Assembly: GCA_024684665.1 (NCBI GenBank)
Contig: JAIKWN010000002.1
Location: 1 to 36,593 of the forward strand
Length of the DNA stretch: 36,593 nucleotides
Direction: 5' to 3'
DNA from: Clostridiales bacterium
GTDB lineage: Bacteria; Bacillota_A; Clostridia; Christensenellales; Aristaeellaceae
Below, one piece after another: positions 23,463-31,528 of this stretch. Under the pieces are notes generated by a model that saw nothing but the letters and a program-made list of their open reading frames with translations, ran no database searches and was not told the DNA's origin. A program made the translations under genes and the position numbers. Position 1 is the stretch's first letter; the number at the start of each line of letters is the position of its first letter.

Positions 23463-25103
23463 ATGGCATATCAGGCACTTTACCGGCGTTATCGTCCGCA
23501 GCGTTTTTCCGAGTTCGTGGGGCAGGAGGCGATCGTGCGCACCCTGTCCTCCCAGGTCATGTCCGGGCGCATCGCCCATGCTTATCTCTTTTGCGGGACC
23601 CGGGGAACCGGAAAAACCAGCGCGGCAAAGGTTTTCGCCCGGGCCATCAACTGCGAGCATCCGGAAAACGGCGATCCCTGCGGGGCCTGCGATACCTGCC
23701 GCGCCCTTGAGGGGGAAGGAAGCCTCGATATCCTGGAGATTGACGCCGCCAGCAACAACGGCGTGGATGAGATCCGGGAGCTGCGGGAAAACGTAAAGTA
23801 TCCGCCCCGGAGCGGGCGTTACCGGGTGTACATCATCGACGAGGTGCACATGCTTTCCACGGGCGCATTCAACGCGCTTCTCAAGACGCTGGAAGAGCCG
23901 CCCGTACACGCAAAATTCATCCTAGCCACGACCGAACCGCAGAAGCTTCCCGCCACGATCCTTTCCCGGTGCCAGCGGTTTGACTTCGGGCGGATCCCGC
24001 GGGAGAAGATCGCAGACCGGCTAGCCGCGGCCATGGAGGAAAACGGGATCCCGTACGAAAAGGCTGCGTTAGACCGGATTGCCCGCGCCGCGGAAGGCGG
24101 TATGCGGGACGCCTGGTCCATTACGGATATGTGCCTCGGCTATGCCGGGGAAACGGATACGGGGCTCACGGACGAACTGGTGCGCGCCGTGCTGGGCGCC
24201 GCGGATTCGGAGTTTCTCTTCTCTTTTGCGGACGCAGTGCTTTCCGGAGACGGCGCCCGGGTGCTTTCCCTGATCGACGAAACCATGCGGGCAGGACGGG
24301 AGGCGCAGGTCCTTCTGCGGGACGTTACCCGGCATATCCGCACCCTGCTGCTCGCCGAGGTCTGCGGAGACGGCGCCGGGGATGTGCTGGAAATGAGCCG
24401 GGAGGAGGCGGAAGCCGCTCGCCGGCAGGCCGGGATGGCTTCCCGGGAAAAACTCCTTCGGATCTCCGAAATCTTTCTGCGCGCCGAGGCGGATCTCAAG
24501 TGGTCCGCCCAGCCGCGCTTCGCGCTGGAAACAGCTGCCCTGCGCGCCTGCGTTCCGGAAACCGGTGAAAATGTCTCGGCGCTTATCGAGCGGGTTGCGG
24601 AACTGGAACGCAGGCTGGCGGAAGGAGCCGCAGTTGTCCGGGAGAGAGCGGCGGAGCCTGCGCCGGAGAAGAAGGCCGCGTCCAAAGAAGCGTCGCACCT
24701 GCCAAAGACCTCCGCCGCCCCGCTTCCCGCGCCTAAAGCGGAACCGCGCGCGGACGGGGCCGCTCTCTGGAAGAAGGCGATGTCTTCCCTCAGGCAGCAG
24801 CCCATGCTCTATGGCCTTTTGCTGAGCGGGCGTTTTGTTTCGGAGCGGGACGGACTGTTTACAGTGGCATTCGACCGGGCTACGGGCAGCGTACATGTGA
24901 ATATGCTGAACGGCAAGGACCAGAACGCGGCGGTCGCCTCGGCGATATCTGCCGCGGCGGGAAGGGATTGCCGGTTCACGGCGGTCCTTGAGGGCGACGG
25001 AATGGACAGCGCGCCCGGATATGAGGAGAAAAAAAGAGCTGAGGCGAACCTCGGCAAAATCAGCGATTTCTTCGGGCGGGAAAACGTGCGGGTCATGCGC
25101 TGA
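23463..25103 (+). CDS. dnaX: DNA polymerase III subunits gamma/tau
   Basis: Clamp-loader ATPase. The 546-residue protein opens with YQALYRRYRPQRFSEFVGQE, followed by Walker A GTRGTGKTSAAKVF, a zinc site with four Cys (INCEHPENG then CGACDTC), Walker B VYIIDEVHML, sensor 1 ATTEPQKLPATILSRCQRF with the SRC motif, and the lid and collar domains. Residues about 370-430 form a charged Ala/Pro/Lys linker before a tau-like C-terminal domain. The common downstream genes of Firmicutes (the YaaK-type protein and recR) do not follow; instead the gene runs convergently into gluQ, overlapping it by 11 bases. A7 at 25029-25035 could slip, but would remove only about 20 residues. Confidence 0.95.
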   Translation: MAYQALYRRYRPQRFSEFVGQEAIVRTLSSQVMSGRIAHAYLFCGTRGTGKTSAAKVFARAINCEHPENGDPCGACDTCRALEGEGSLDILEIDAASNNGVDEIRELRENVKYPPRSGRYRVYIIDEVHMLSTGAFNALLKTLEEPPVHAKFILATTEPQKLPATILSRCQRFDFGRIPREKIADRLAAAMEENGIPYEKAALDRIARAAEGGMRDAWSITDMCLGYAGETDTGLTDELVRAVLGAADSEFLFSFADAVLSGDGARVLSLIDETMRAGREAQVLLRDVTRHIRTLLLAEVCGDGAGDVLEMSREEAEAARRQAGMASREKLLRISEIFLRAEADLKWSAQPRFALETAALRACVPETGENVSALIERVAELERRLAEGAAVVRERAAEPAPEKKAASKEASHLPKTSAAPLPAPKAEPRADGAALWKKAMSSLRQQPMLYGLLLSGRFVSERDGLFTVAFDRATGSVHVNMLNGKDQNAAVASAISAAAGRDCRFTAVLEGDGMDSAPGYEEKKRAEANLGKISDFFGRENVRVMR

Positions 25104-26016
25104 GCATTTCCGGGGAAAGCCGTATATCCGTTTTCGGGACCTTGTCCCAGGAAAACAGATAGAGCAGTTCATCGAGGGTCGTCTCCCGCGGTTCCTGCAG
25201 CAGCCCGGCGGCAAAACCGAGGAACCCCAGGATCTTCGCTTTGGGGTAACGGCGGGCGAGAACCGGAAGAGAGACGTCGGCGTCCCGCTTTGCCAGGCGG
25301 CGCCCGTTCCCGTCTGTCAGGAGGGGGATGTGAAAATACCGGGGCGTTTCAAATCCCAACAGACGCTGAAGAAGGATCTGCCGCGGAGTCGAAGAGAGAA
25401 TGTCCGCCCCACGGACGACCTCCGTCACGCCGCTTTCCGCGTCGTCCGTCACGACGGCCAGCTGATAGGCGTAAAGCCCGTCGGAACGGCGGATGATGAA
25501 ATCCCCGCAGTCCCTTGGCAGGTATTCCGAAAACTCGCCCATATGCCCGTCCGTAAAAGCTATGGTCTCCTCCGGAACTTTCAGGCGGAGGGCAGGACGG
25601 CGCAGAAGCGCGAGGGCTTCCGCTTCTTCCCTCGAAAGCCCGCGGCAGCGGCCGGAATACACGGGATTCACATCCCCGCGGTTCGGCGCGAAGGCGGCGT
25701 GAAGATCACGTCTCGTGCAGAAGCAGGGATAGGTAAGCCCCATCTGCGAGAGGCGGTCGGCCTGCTGTCTGTAGCGCGCGGTCCTTTCACTTTGCCAGAG
25801 AGGCGGCTCATCGGAAACGAGTCCCAGGAAAGCCAGATCGGCAAGACAGGCATCCGACAGCTTCTTCGGACAGCGGAGGACGTCCAGATCCTCGATCCGC
25901 ACGAGAAAGCGCCCGCCCTGCGCACGGCAGGACAGCCAGGCGAGGAGGGCGCAGAGCAGGTTGCCCGGATGGAGGAAGCCGCTGGGGCTGGGGGCAAAGC
26001 GGCCGGTGCAGCTCAT
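25093..26016 (-). CDS. gluQ: Glutamyl-Q tRNA(Asp) synthetase
   Basis: A 307-residue paralogue of the glutamyl-tRNA synthetase catalytic core that lacks the anticodon-binding domain. It attaches glutamate to queuosine at position 34 of tRNA(Asp). Motifs: TGRFAPSPSGFLHPGNL (class I HIGH region, here HPGN), RIEDLD, the zinc-site pattern YPCFCTRRDL with a later YSGRCRG, ADILSSTPRQILLQRLLG, and LAKRDADVSL in place of KMSKS. The short length and the CxC...Y...C site separate it from GltX. GluQ is best known from proteobacteria and actinobacteria, so its presence here is of interest. Its ATG overlaps the stop of the 100-residue upstream gene (ATGA). Confidence 0.88.
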   Translation of the reverse strand: MSCTGRFAPSPSGFLHPGNLLCALLAWLSCRAQGGRFLVRIEDLDVLRCPKKLSDACLADLAFLGLVSDEPPLWQSERTARYRQQADRLSQMGLTYPCFCTRRDLHAAFAPNRGDVNPVYSGRCRGLSREEAEALALLRRPALRLKVPEETIAFTDGHMGEFSEYLPRDCGDFIIRRSDGLYAYQLAVVTDDAESGVTEVVRGADILSSTPRQILLQRLLGFETPRYFHIPLLTDGNGRRLAKRDADVSLPVLARRYPKAKILGFLGFAAGLLQEPRETTLDELLYLFSWDKVPKTDIRLSPEMLSA

Positions 26017-26315
26017 GCGTCCGTAAGGGGACTGCGGCAGACGGAGCCCCGTTTTTCACCCTCGGGCGCCAGGATTTCCACCTCCAGACGCTGGAAAGAG
26101 ATTGATTCCGTAAAGTGTTCTTTTGTGTAGAAGGTGCGGCCGAAGGATGCAAGATCCCGGTCGTTTTTCGGAAACTGCAGGGGACGCTGCAGATCGAACC
26201 TGCGGCAAAGCTCCCTGAGAGCCGTGTCAAAGTCTCCGTCTTCTATGGGGACGGTTTCGTTTGAGATGATGCGGTGGTCGCGGATTACGCGCCCCCAAAG
26301 TCGTGACTGCGCCAT
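26013..26315 (-). CDS. Small conserved clostridial-type protein, unknown function
   Basis: A 100-residue soluble protein without a named domain. It shows SRLWGRVIRDHRIISNETV, then DTALRELCRRFDLQRPLQFPKNDRDLASFGRTFYTKEHFTESISFQRLEVEIL. From memory, small proteins with this outline (LWGKIIKD, LDLQVP, FG-T-F--DHF-E-IDF-YLEIEI) are common in Clostridia, but I know of no function. GGAGG lies five bases before the ATG at 26315 and a good promoter lies upstream. The frame is open further upstream, but that part overlaps the MBL gene on the other strand. It is translationally coupled to gluQ, so a link to tRNA modification or to a shared transcript is possible. Confidence 0.78.
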   Translation of the reverse strand: MAQSRLWGRVIRDHRIISNETVPIEDGDFDTALRELCRRFDLQRPLQFPKNDRDLASFGRTFYTKEHFTESISFQRLEVEILAPEGEKRGSVCRSPLTDA

Positions 26316-26379
26316 GCGATCCTCCGTTGCGGAGCTCAGGTGCGCTGCCCGTAGTGCTCTCCGCGTTTTCATGAATTGC

Positions 26380-26408
26380 ATTGTATCGGACGGAAGGAGA
26401 TTTGTAAA
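26380..26408 (-). promoter_or_regulatory. Promoter for the small protein-gluQ operon
   Basis: On the minus strand, TTTACA (26403-26408) and TACAAT (26380-26385) with a 17 nt spacer. It overlaps the ribosome site of the divergent hydrolase gene, so the two genes may interfere with each other. Confidence 0.6.
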
Positions 26409-26411
26409 GGC

Positions 26412-27212
26412 ATGCGGATGATCCTGTGTCCGCTTTTCTCCGGATCGGGCGGGAACGCGACGCTTGTTTGCCTTGGGGATACCCGGCTGCTTGTGGATGC
26501 GGGTGTCAGCGCTTCGCGGATCTTGAAAGCGCTTTCCCTGCTGGGCGTAGCTCCTGAAAGCATATCCGGGATCCTCGTGACCCATGAGCATATCGACCAT
26601 ATTAAGGGCCTCCCGGTCTTTGTAAAAAAGACCGGCGTTCCTGTATACGCGAACGCCGGGACCTGGCAGGGGATTCTCGCAAAAGACGGACGCATTCCCC
26701 ACGAAATGCGCCGCGTCATTACCACGGGAGAGGACTTTATTATCGGTGGGGTGAACACGCATCCCTTTGCTATCCCCCACGACGCAGCGGATCCGGTGGG
26801 CTATGTGTTTTCACGGAACGGGGGGAAGCTGGGGGTTGCCACGGACCTGGGATACCTTTCGGATTCCTGGCTTGCGCAGCTCCACGGCTGTCAGGCACTT
26901 GTTCTCGAATCCAACCACGATGTGGACATGCTGCGGAAGGGAAGCTATCCGGAGCAGCTGAAGCGGCGGATCCTCTCCCGCAAAGGGCATCTTTGCAACG
27001 AGGATAGCGCGAGGGCGCTTGTGACGCTTGCTCTGGGGGGAACACAGGCTGCTTTCCTGGCACATCTTTCCGGGGAAAACAACCAGCCAGAGCTTGCGCT
27101 TTCCTGCGCTGAGAGAGCCCTTGTAGACGCGGGCATCCTGGCGGACGGCCGTTTTTTCCTGGGGATGGCGAAGACGGACGGGCCGTCGGAGGTTATCAGT
27201 CTTGTCCTGTGA
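26412..27212 (+). CDS. MBL-fold hydrolase, YycJ/WalJ-like
   Basis: A 266-residue metallo-beta-lactamase-fold protein. It opens with CPLFSGSGGNATLV, typical of the YycJ/WalJ/VicX group, then has the metal motif THEHIDHIKG (about 57-66), IPHDAADPVGY, ATDLGYLSD, LESNHD and the late His in AFLAHLSGENNQP. YycJ is linked to DNA repair or nuclease activity and in many Firmicutes is the last gene of the walRK operon. Here it lies 20 kb from the WalRK-like pair. ATG 26412 has AAGGAGA 11 nt upstream. ATG 26418 is the alternative. Confidence 0.85.
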   Translation: MRMILCPLFSGSGGNATLVCLGDTRLLVDAGVSASRILKALSLLGVAPESISGILVTHEHIDHIKGLPVFVKKTGVPVYANAGTWQGILAKDGRIPHEMRRVITTGEDFIIGGVNTHPFAIPHDAADPVGYVFSRNGGKLGVATDLGYLSDSWLAQLHGCQALVLESNHDVDMLRKGSYPEQLKRRILSRKGHLCNEDSARALVTLALGGTQAAFLAHLSGENNQPELALSCAERALVDAGILADGRFFLGMAKTDGPSEVISLVL

Positions 27213-27265
27213 TGGGCTCTCCCGGAAGCGATGGCGAATTTATCGGAAAAGTCGTCTGAAAAGTC

Positions 27266-27294
27266 TGTTTCTTACGGGAAAGATCGTGTATAAT
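27266..27294 (+). promoter_or_regulatory. Promoter for the cdaA operon
   Basis: A perfect TATAAT (27289-27294) in an AT-rich stretch before cdaA. The -35 match 17 nt upstream (TGTTTC, 27266-27271) is weak, so an activator may be needed or the site may be suboptimal. Confidence 0.5.
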
Positions 27295-27330
27295 TAAAAG
27301 CAACCGGAAAGAGAAAGCGGGGAAGCGAGT

Positions 27331-28212
27331 GTGAGCGGAATCCTGGGCAGAATCGAGGCTGTTTTCTGGAATGTGATTCATAAGCCGAATCTCATCGACC
27401 TCATCGATATTTTGCTGTTTGCCTTTATTCTTTACCAACTGCTGATCCATGTGCAGCAGACGCGCGTTTCGCAGACGCTGAAAGGCATCGTCATCCTTTT
27501 GGGGGCCACACTGCTCTCTGGCACTCTCGGCATGCGGACGATACATGCTCTGCTTTCCTGGATGATCAACGCTGGCCCCGTCCTTCTCATCATTCTCTTC
27601 CAGTCGGAGATCCGCCGTGTTCTCGAGGAAATCGGAAACAGCGCACTGTTCGACGAGTTCGGCAGACAGGACCGATCGGAGGGTACGGATACCCTGATCG
27701 AGGAGATGATCCTGGCGATGGTCCATATGGCGCGCCGCCGGGTTGGGGCGCTGATCGTCATCGAGCAGGGGATCCGGCTGAACGACGTGATCGCCACGGG
27801 AACGAAGGTGGACGGTGTTGTTACGCAGCCCCTGCTGGAGAATATTTTCGAACCCAATACGCCGCTTCACGACGGTGCGGTGATTGTGCGGGACGACCGT
27901 GTTGTCGCTGCTGCATGTCTACTTCGCCTGTCCGACAGCACTGGGGTGGGGCGGGATCTTGGTACCAGGCACCGGGCGGCCCTCGGAATGAGTGAAATCA
28001 GCGACGCGGTCATTTTTGTCGTTTCCGAGGAAACGGGAATCATTTCCATGGCGGAGCGCGGGAAACTGACCCGCAGCCTGGATGACGCTGCCCTCCGGAA
28101 GAAGCTGCACGGAATCTACGACGGAAAGAAGGAAACAGGCGGGATGGCCGCCATCTTCGGAAGAAGGAGGAAAAGCGGCTATGATGGACAGCAAGCGGAC
28201 AAAGAAGCCTGA
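27331..28212 (+). CDS. cdaA: Membrane diadenylate cyclase CdaA
   Basis: Makes c-di-AMP from two ATP at the cytoplasmic face of the membrane. The 293-residue protein has three N-terminal membrane helices (within about 25-95) and a DAC domain with QSEIRRVLEEIG, GALIVIEQ, the catalytic LHDGAVIV (Asp about 181) and GTRHRAALGMSE (about 211-222). It starts at GTG 27331 after GGGGAAG. The C-terminal 20 residues are a basic tail (GRRRKSGYDGQQ) overlapping cdaR. c-di-AMP controls potassium and osmolyte uptake and cell-wall homeostasis in Gram-positive bacteria. Here the gene heads an operon of envelope glycosyltransferases. Confidence 0.95.
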   Translation: MSGILGRIEAVFWNVIHKPNLIDLIDILLFAFILYQLLIHVQQTRVSQTLKGIVILLGATLLSGTLGMRTIHALLSWMINAGPVLLIILFQSEIRRVLEEIGNSALFDEFGRQDRSEGTDTLIEEMILAMVHMARRRVGALIVIEQGIRLNDVIATGTKVDGVVTQPLLENIFEPNTPLHDGAVIVRDDRVVAAACLLRLSDSTGVGRDLGTRHRAALGMSEISDAVIFVVSEETGIISMAERGKLTRSLDDAALRKKLHGIYDGKKETGGMAAIFGRRRKSGYDGQQADKEA

Positions 28213-29506
28213 AAGGGGCGGCCCGGTTGCGGTTCTGCGCCGCGTCGGGGGACAACTCCTTAGCAGCAAGGCTTTTCTTCGCGTTTTTTCGGTGGTTGCC
28301 GCGCTGGTTGTATGGCTTTTCATGATGGCATCTGATGGAACGCTAACCCGCCGCAAAACGTTTACAAATGCGGCCGTGAGTGTGAGCGGGGAATCCGCCC
28401 TGCTAACGCGGGGATATATTGTGACGGATAACCTGAATGCGATTCTGCCGACGGTGAACATGACGGTTGAGGTGACCCAGAACAACTACGACCGGGCCAA
28501 CGCCGCTTCCTACAATCCGCATATCGAACTGACGCATATTACGGGGGAAGGGGAGTTTGAGCTCCCGATCATCCCGACGTCGCAGGTATACGGACAGATG
28601 ATTTCCTGCGAACCTTCTACCGTGACCGTACATGCGGAGCGCTATGTGACACGGCGTGTCCCGGTGGTGGTGACACCGTACGGAAGCCTGCCGAAAGGAT
28701 TGTACCTCGTATCCGTCGAGGCGGATCCAGCGACTCTTGTGGTTTCCGGACCGCAGTCTACCGTCGCTGACGTGACGCGGGTTTCAGTTGGTCTGGACCT
28801 TTCGACCCTTACTGCGGATCGGCTGACAGACCGGTTATCCATGGATTTTTCCCTGCAGAACGCGGCAGGGGAGACCGTAACGTCTGACAAACTGAGCGTG
28901 ACCAACCAATCTGTAGTGACACACTCTGTCATGGTAGATGTATCGATGGTTCCCATGAAACGGGTTCCCATCGATACGGCGGCCTTGGTCACAGGGGAAC
29001 CCGCTGAGGGGTATGAACTGGTTGAAGCCTGGGCTGCTGAAGACACGCTGGATGTCGCGGCGGATCAGGAAATCCTGGACGCCGTCACCGTGATCGGAAT
29101 CGATTCGCCGCTGGATATCACCGGGGCTGACGCAACAATGAACGGATACGTCCGGCTGCGCCAGCTGACCTCCGTGGCCAACAGGCTGCCGTCGCAGCTC
29201 GGTGTTACAGCCGTGATCAAAGAACGGGAAACGGAGAGGACATTCCGGAATGTACCAATCTTGGTGGAGGGCTTGACGGACGATTTTACCGCGACCCTAT
29301 CACTGAGCAGAACGACGGCGCAGATCACGGGGGGATACGCTTTTATTCAAAGCCTCACGGCAGAGAGCCTGCAGCTATATGTAGACGTTGCCGGTCTTTC
29401 GGAAGGAAAGTATACACTGGCGGTGCAGGTTCGCGTGGACAATGCGGAGCCGTTTTCCTGTGCGCTGAGCGCTCCGGAGATTACGGTGCAGCTTAGGACG
29501 CGGTGA
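28181..29506 (+). CDS. cdaR: CdaA regulator CdaR (YbbR-domain protein)
   Basis: A 441-residue extracytoplasmic partner of CdaA. One membrane helix near the N-terminus (FSVVAALVVWLFMMASDGT) is followed by tandem YbbR repeats, seen as recurring KTFTNAAVSV, RRVPVVVTPYGSLPKGLYLVSVEADPATLVVSGPQSTVADV, KRVPIDTAALVTGEPAEGYELVEAWAAEDTLDVAADQEILDAV and RTFRNVPILVEGLTDDFTATL units. CdaR binds and modulates CdaA. I chose ATG 28181, with AAGGAGG ten bases upstream; it overlaps cdaA by 32 bases. The expected third gene, glmM, does not follow. Confidence 0.9.
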   Translation: MMDSKRTKKPERGGPVAVLRRVGGQLLSSKAFLRVFSVVAALVVWLFMMASDGTLTRRKTFTNAAVSVSGESALLTRGYIVTDNLNAILPTVNMTVEVTQNNYDRANAASYNPHIELTHITGEGEFELPIIPTSQVYGQMISCEPSTVTVHAERYVTRRVPVVVTPYGSLPKGLYLVSVEADPATLVVSGPQSTVADVTRVSVGLDLSTLTADRLTDRLSMDFSLQNAAGETVTSDKLSVTNQSVVTHSVMVDVSMVPMKRVPIDTAALVTGEPAEGYELVEAWAAEDTLDVAADQEILDAVTVIGIDSPLDITGADATMNGYVRLRQLTSVANRLPSQLGVTAVIKERETERTFRNVPILVEGLTDDFTATLSLSRTTAQITGGYAFIQSLTAESLQLYVDVAGLSEGKYTLAVQVRVDNAEPFSCALSAPEITVQLRTR

Positions 29507-29551
29507 AGCGGAATTCTGTAAAGCCCTGTAAGAATAAAAAATGGAGGCAAG

Positions 29552-30247
29552 ATGGGAACGCTGACAGGTGCGCTTCTCTCGCTGATGCTGTCCTGGGTGC
29601 GCGGCATTGTGGCGCTTCTTTGGCGCCTCGCAAGCGACGGTGGAAAGCAGTTGCTGGACTGGTTTTCCGGCGCATGGCTTCCACTCTCTCTGGCGATCAT
29701 CGCAGCTGGATTGTTTCTCGACCGGATTGCCTGGCTTACCCACTATTCCCCGAAGCGGTTTTCATCCGGGCGAAGGAAAAAGGGAACACCCGATGTGCAG
29801 GACGGGAAATCTGAAAGCGCGCAGACAGAGGAAGAATGGCTTCCAGAGCCACCTTTTGAGGAAAGCAAAGAGCCAGCCGGAACATCCGGGACCGAGGTGG
29901 CTGCGGATCTAGTTCCGGATGCAGAACTTCGTCCCTATCCAGGCATGCGTTACGATCCGGCTTTCACCGGGGAAACGCGAAAGGCCAGAGCCGTGAAAGC
30001 AGCGGAGGAAACGAAAAACATCTGCACCATAAATGAGGACCAGGCGGAGTACGAACGGAAGATGGAGGTTTATCGCCGGGAGCAGGAACGCTACGAGCGG
30101 GAGCTTAGGGAGTACGAGAGGCAGAAGGCCGCGTATGACGCAGCGAACGCCGCGGAAGCCGGAAAGACTGCGAAGAATGCTGAACTAGGAAACGAGGGAA
30201 ATGGGACGGAAATGCCGCCCCACCGCCGGCGCCGGAGCGAGGCATGA
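29552..30247 (+). CDS. Unknown membrane protein with acidic middle and charged coiled coil
   Basis: A 231-residue protein that I do not recognise. The N-terminus is amphipathic or hydrophobic (about 1-35), followed by a clear membrane helix (WLPLSLAIIAAGLFLDRIAWL, about 43-63). A basic patch (RRKK) comes next, then an acidic, Pro/Glu-rich linker. The C-terminal third is a long charged helix with repeated Tyr-Glu-Arg units (EYERKMEVYRREQERYERELREYERQ), almost surely a coiled coil, ending in a basic RRRRSE stretch. The positive-inside rule would put the tail in the cytoplasm. GGAGG lies five bases before the ATG. It sits 45 nt after cdaR and overlaps the next glycosyltransferase by ATGA, so a role as scaffold for that set is possible but speculative. 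Confidence 0.75.
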   Translation: MGTLTGALLSLMLSWVRGIVALLWRLASDGGKQLLDWFSGAWLPLSLAIIAAGLFLDRIAWLTHYSPKRFSSGRRKKGTPDVQDGKSESAQTEEEWLPEPPFEESKEPAGTSGTEVAADLVPDAELRPYPGMRYDPAFTGETRKARAVKAAEETKNICTINEDQAEYERKMEVYRREQERYERELREYERQKAAYDAANAAEAGKTAKNAELGNEGNGTEMPPHRRRRSEA

Positions 30248-31509
30248 GCAAAAGCATCCTCCTCGACGTTTTTCCTGGGCTTTCTGCTTCGGTTTCTCTT
30301 GTGCTGATGGGGATCGCGGGAATCCGTCTTCTCGTGAGGATGCCCGCGTTGCTTGCTGGGCAGGAAGATCCCCTTCCACGATCCCAGGAACCTCTTCCGG
30401 TGAAGGGAATGCTTTGGGCTGCGACTGCAATGCTTCTAATGAGGCTTGCAATCATTCTGCTGGCCTGGGGAATGCATTGGGCGCAGGGAGAAGGAGCGGG
30501 ACTTCTCGAAAGCTTCCGGGGATACTGGGAGCATTGGGATGTGCGGCATTACGTCGGTATTGCAGAAAACGGCTATGTGACCGAGGGGAATGACCGGCTG
30601 CGGCTGGTGTTCTTCCCGCTGTACCCCGTTCTCATGCGCCTGCTGTCTCCGGCCTTCGGCGGGGACGTGTTCTATGCAGGGACTGCGTTATCCATCGTGG
30701 CGGCCTGCATTTCCTCTGCGATGCTTTACGCGCTGGCCTTTTTCTGGCGCGGCGCGCGCGCAGCCGGGTTTTCCGTCGCCTGTTTTCTTGTTAACCCCAT
30801 GAGCGTTTTTCTGGGATGCGTCTATACGGAGTCACTTTTTCTCTGCCTCTGCCTTTTGTGCGCCCTGCTGCTAACGCGCTCACATCCGTGGGGCGCAAGC
30901 CTCGCGGGGATGGCCGCGGCCTTCACGCGTATGCCGGGCGCGCTGCTTGCCGGGCTTTTCCTGATCGAGGGACTGTACGGTATCCTGCGGGAAAGGCGAC
31001 GCCTTCGCCGTCTTGTGGTTTGCGTTGCACGAATGCTGGTCGTATTCTCCGGCCTGTTTCTTTATTTCGCTGTCAATCGCGCCCTGACGGGAAGCGCTTT
31101 TACATATCTGACCTACCAGAGGGAAAACTGGTTCCAGCAGGCGGGAACCTTTTGGGATTCGGTTGCCAATACGGCGCACTATCTCGTAACAACATATGGG
31201 GACAGCGACTGGCTCTGGACCTGGGGATTTCAGCTCATCGCGATGTTTTATGGCTTTTTCCTCCTTGCCTTCCGGCAGGGGCGGCTGCCTTTTTCGCTGG
31301 CTGCTTTTTCCTTTGTCTATGTGATGGTTGTCTTTTCTCCCACCTGGCTGCTTTCCGGGGCGCGCTATCTGTACGGGCTGTTCGCACTGCCGCTGCTGCA
31401 GAGCTGTTGCGGGGAGCGCCGCGGTGCGAGGGTATGCCGGCTTCTTTTATCCGGAATCCTGCTCATTTGTTTCGTATACGGCTACACGATTGAAATTGCG
31501 GTGCTCTGA
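30244..31509 (+). CDS. PIG-V-like GT-C glycosyltransferase
   Basis: A 421-residue polytopic protein with about ten helices. In the first large loop, YWEHWDVRHYVGIAENGYV and LRLVFFPLYPVLMRL match the PIG-V/mannosyltransferase pattern of GT-C enzymes that use polyprenyl-phosphate sugars at the outer face. NPMSVFLGCVYTESLFL, AAFTRMPGALL and WLLSGARYLYGLFALPLL are further family marks. WD in the loop is the likely catalytic acidic region. The start overlaps the previous gene's stop (ATGA). It is the first of four related glycosyltransferases in this operon. The acceptor and the sugar cannot be predicted; 'mannosyl' is the family label only. Confidence 0.83.
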   Translation: MSKSILLDVFPGLSASVSLVLMGIAGIRLLVRMPALLAGQEDPLPRSQEPLPVKGMLWAATAMLLMRLAIILLAWGMHWAQGEGAGLLESFRGYWEHWDVRHYVGIAENGYVTEGNDRLRLVFFPLYPVLMRLLSPAFGGDVFYAGTALSIVAACISSAMLYALAFFWRGARAAGFSVACFLVNPMSVFLGCVYTESLFLCLCLLCALLLTRSHPWGASLAGMAAAFTRMPGALLAGLFLIEGLYGILRERRRLRRLVVCVARMLVVFSGLFLYFAVNRALTGSAFTYLTYQRENWFQQAGTFWDSVANTAHYLVTTYGDSDWLWTWGFQLIAMFYGFFLLAFRQGRLPFSLAAFSFVYVMVVFSPTWLLSGARYLYGLFALPLLQSCCGERRGARVCRLLLSGILLICFVYGYTIEIAVL

Positions 31510-31528
31510 ATGATCGGAGGTGGATACC

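Noticed and set aside
25029..25035. A7 slippery run in dnaX as a programmed frameshift for a gamma subunit
   Set aside because: A -1 shift would stop within a few codons and remove only about 20 residues, not the tau-specific domain, so it would not give a gamma-like product.
24069..25214. Long minus-strand frame opposite dnaX
   Set aside because: Arg/Pro/Gly-rich with no known motifs. The plus strand encodes a complete DnaX.
24988..26130. Long plus-strand frame opposite gluQ
   Set aside because: A reverse-complement shadow of a clear GluQ. No domain and no ribosome site.
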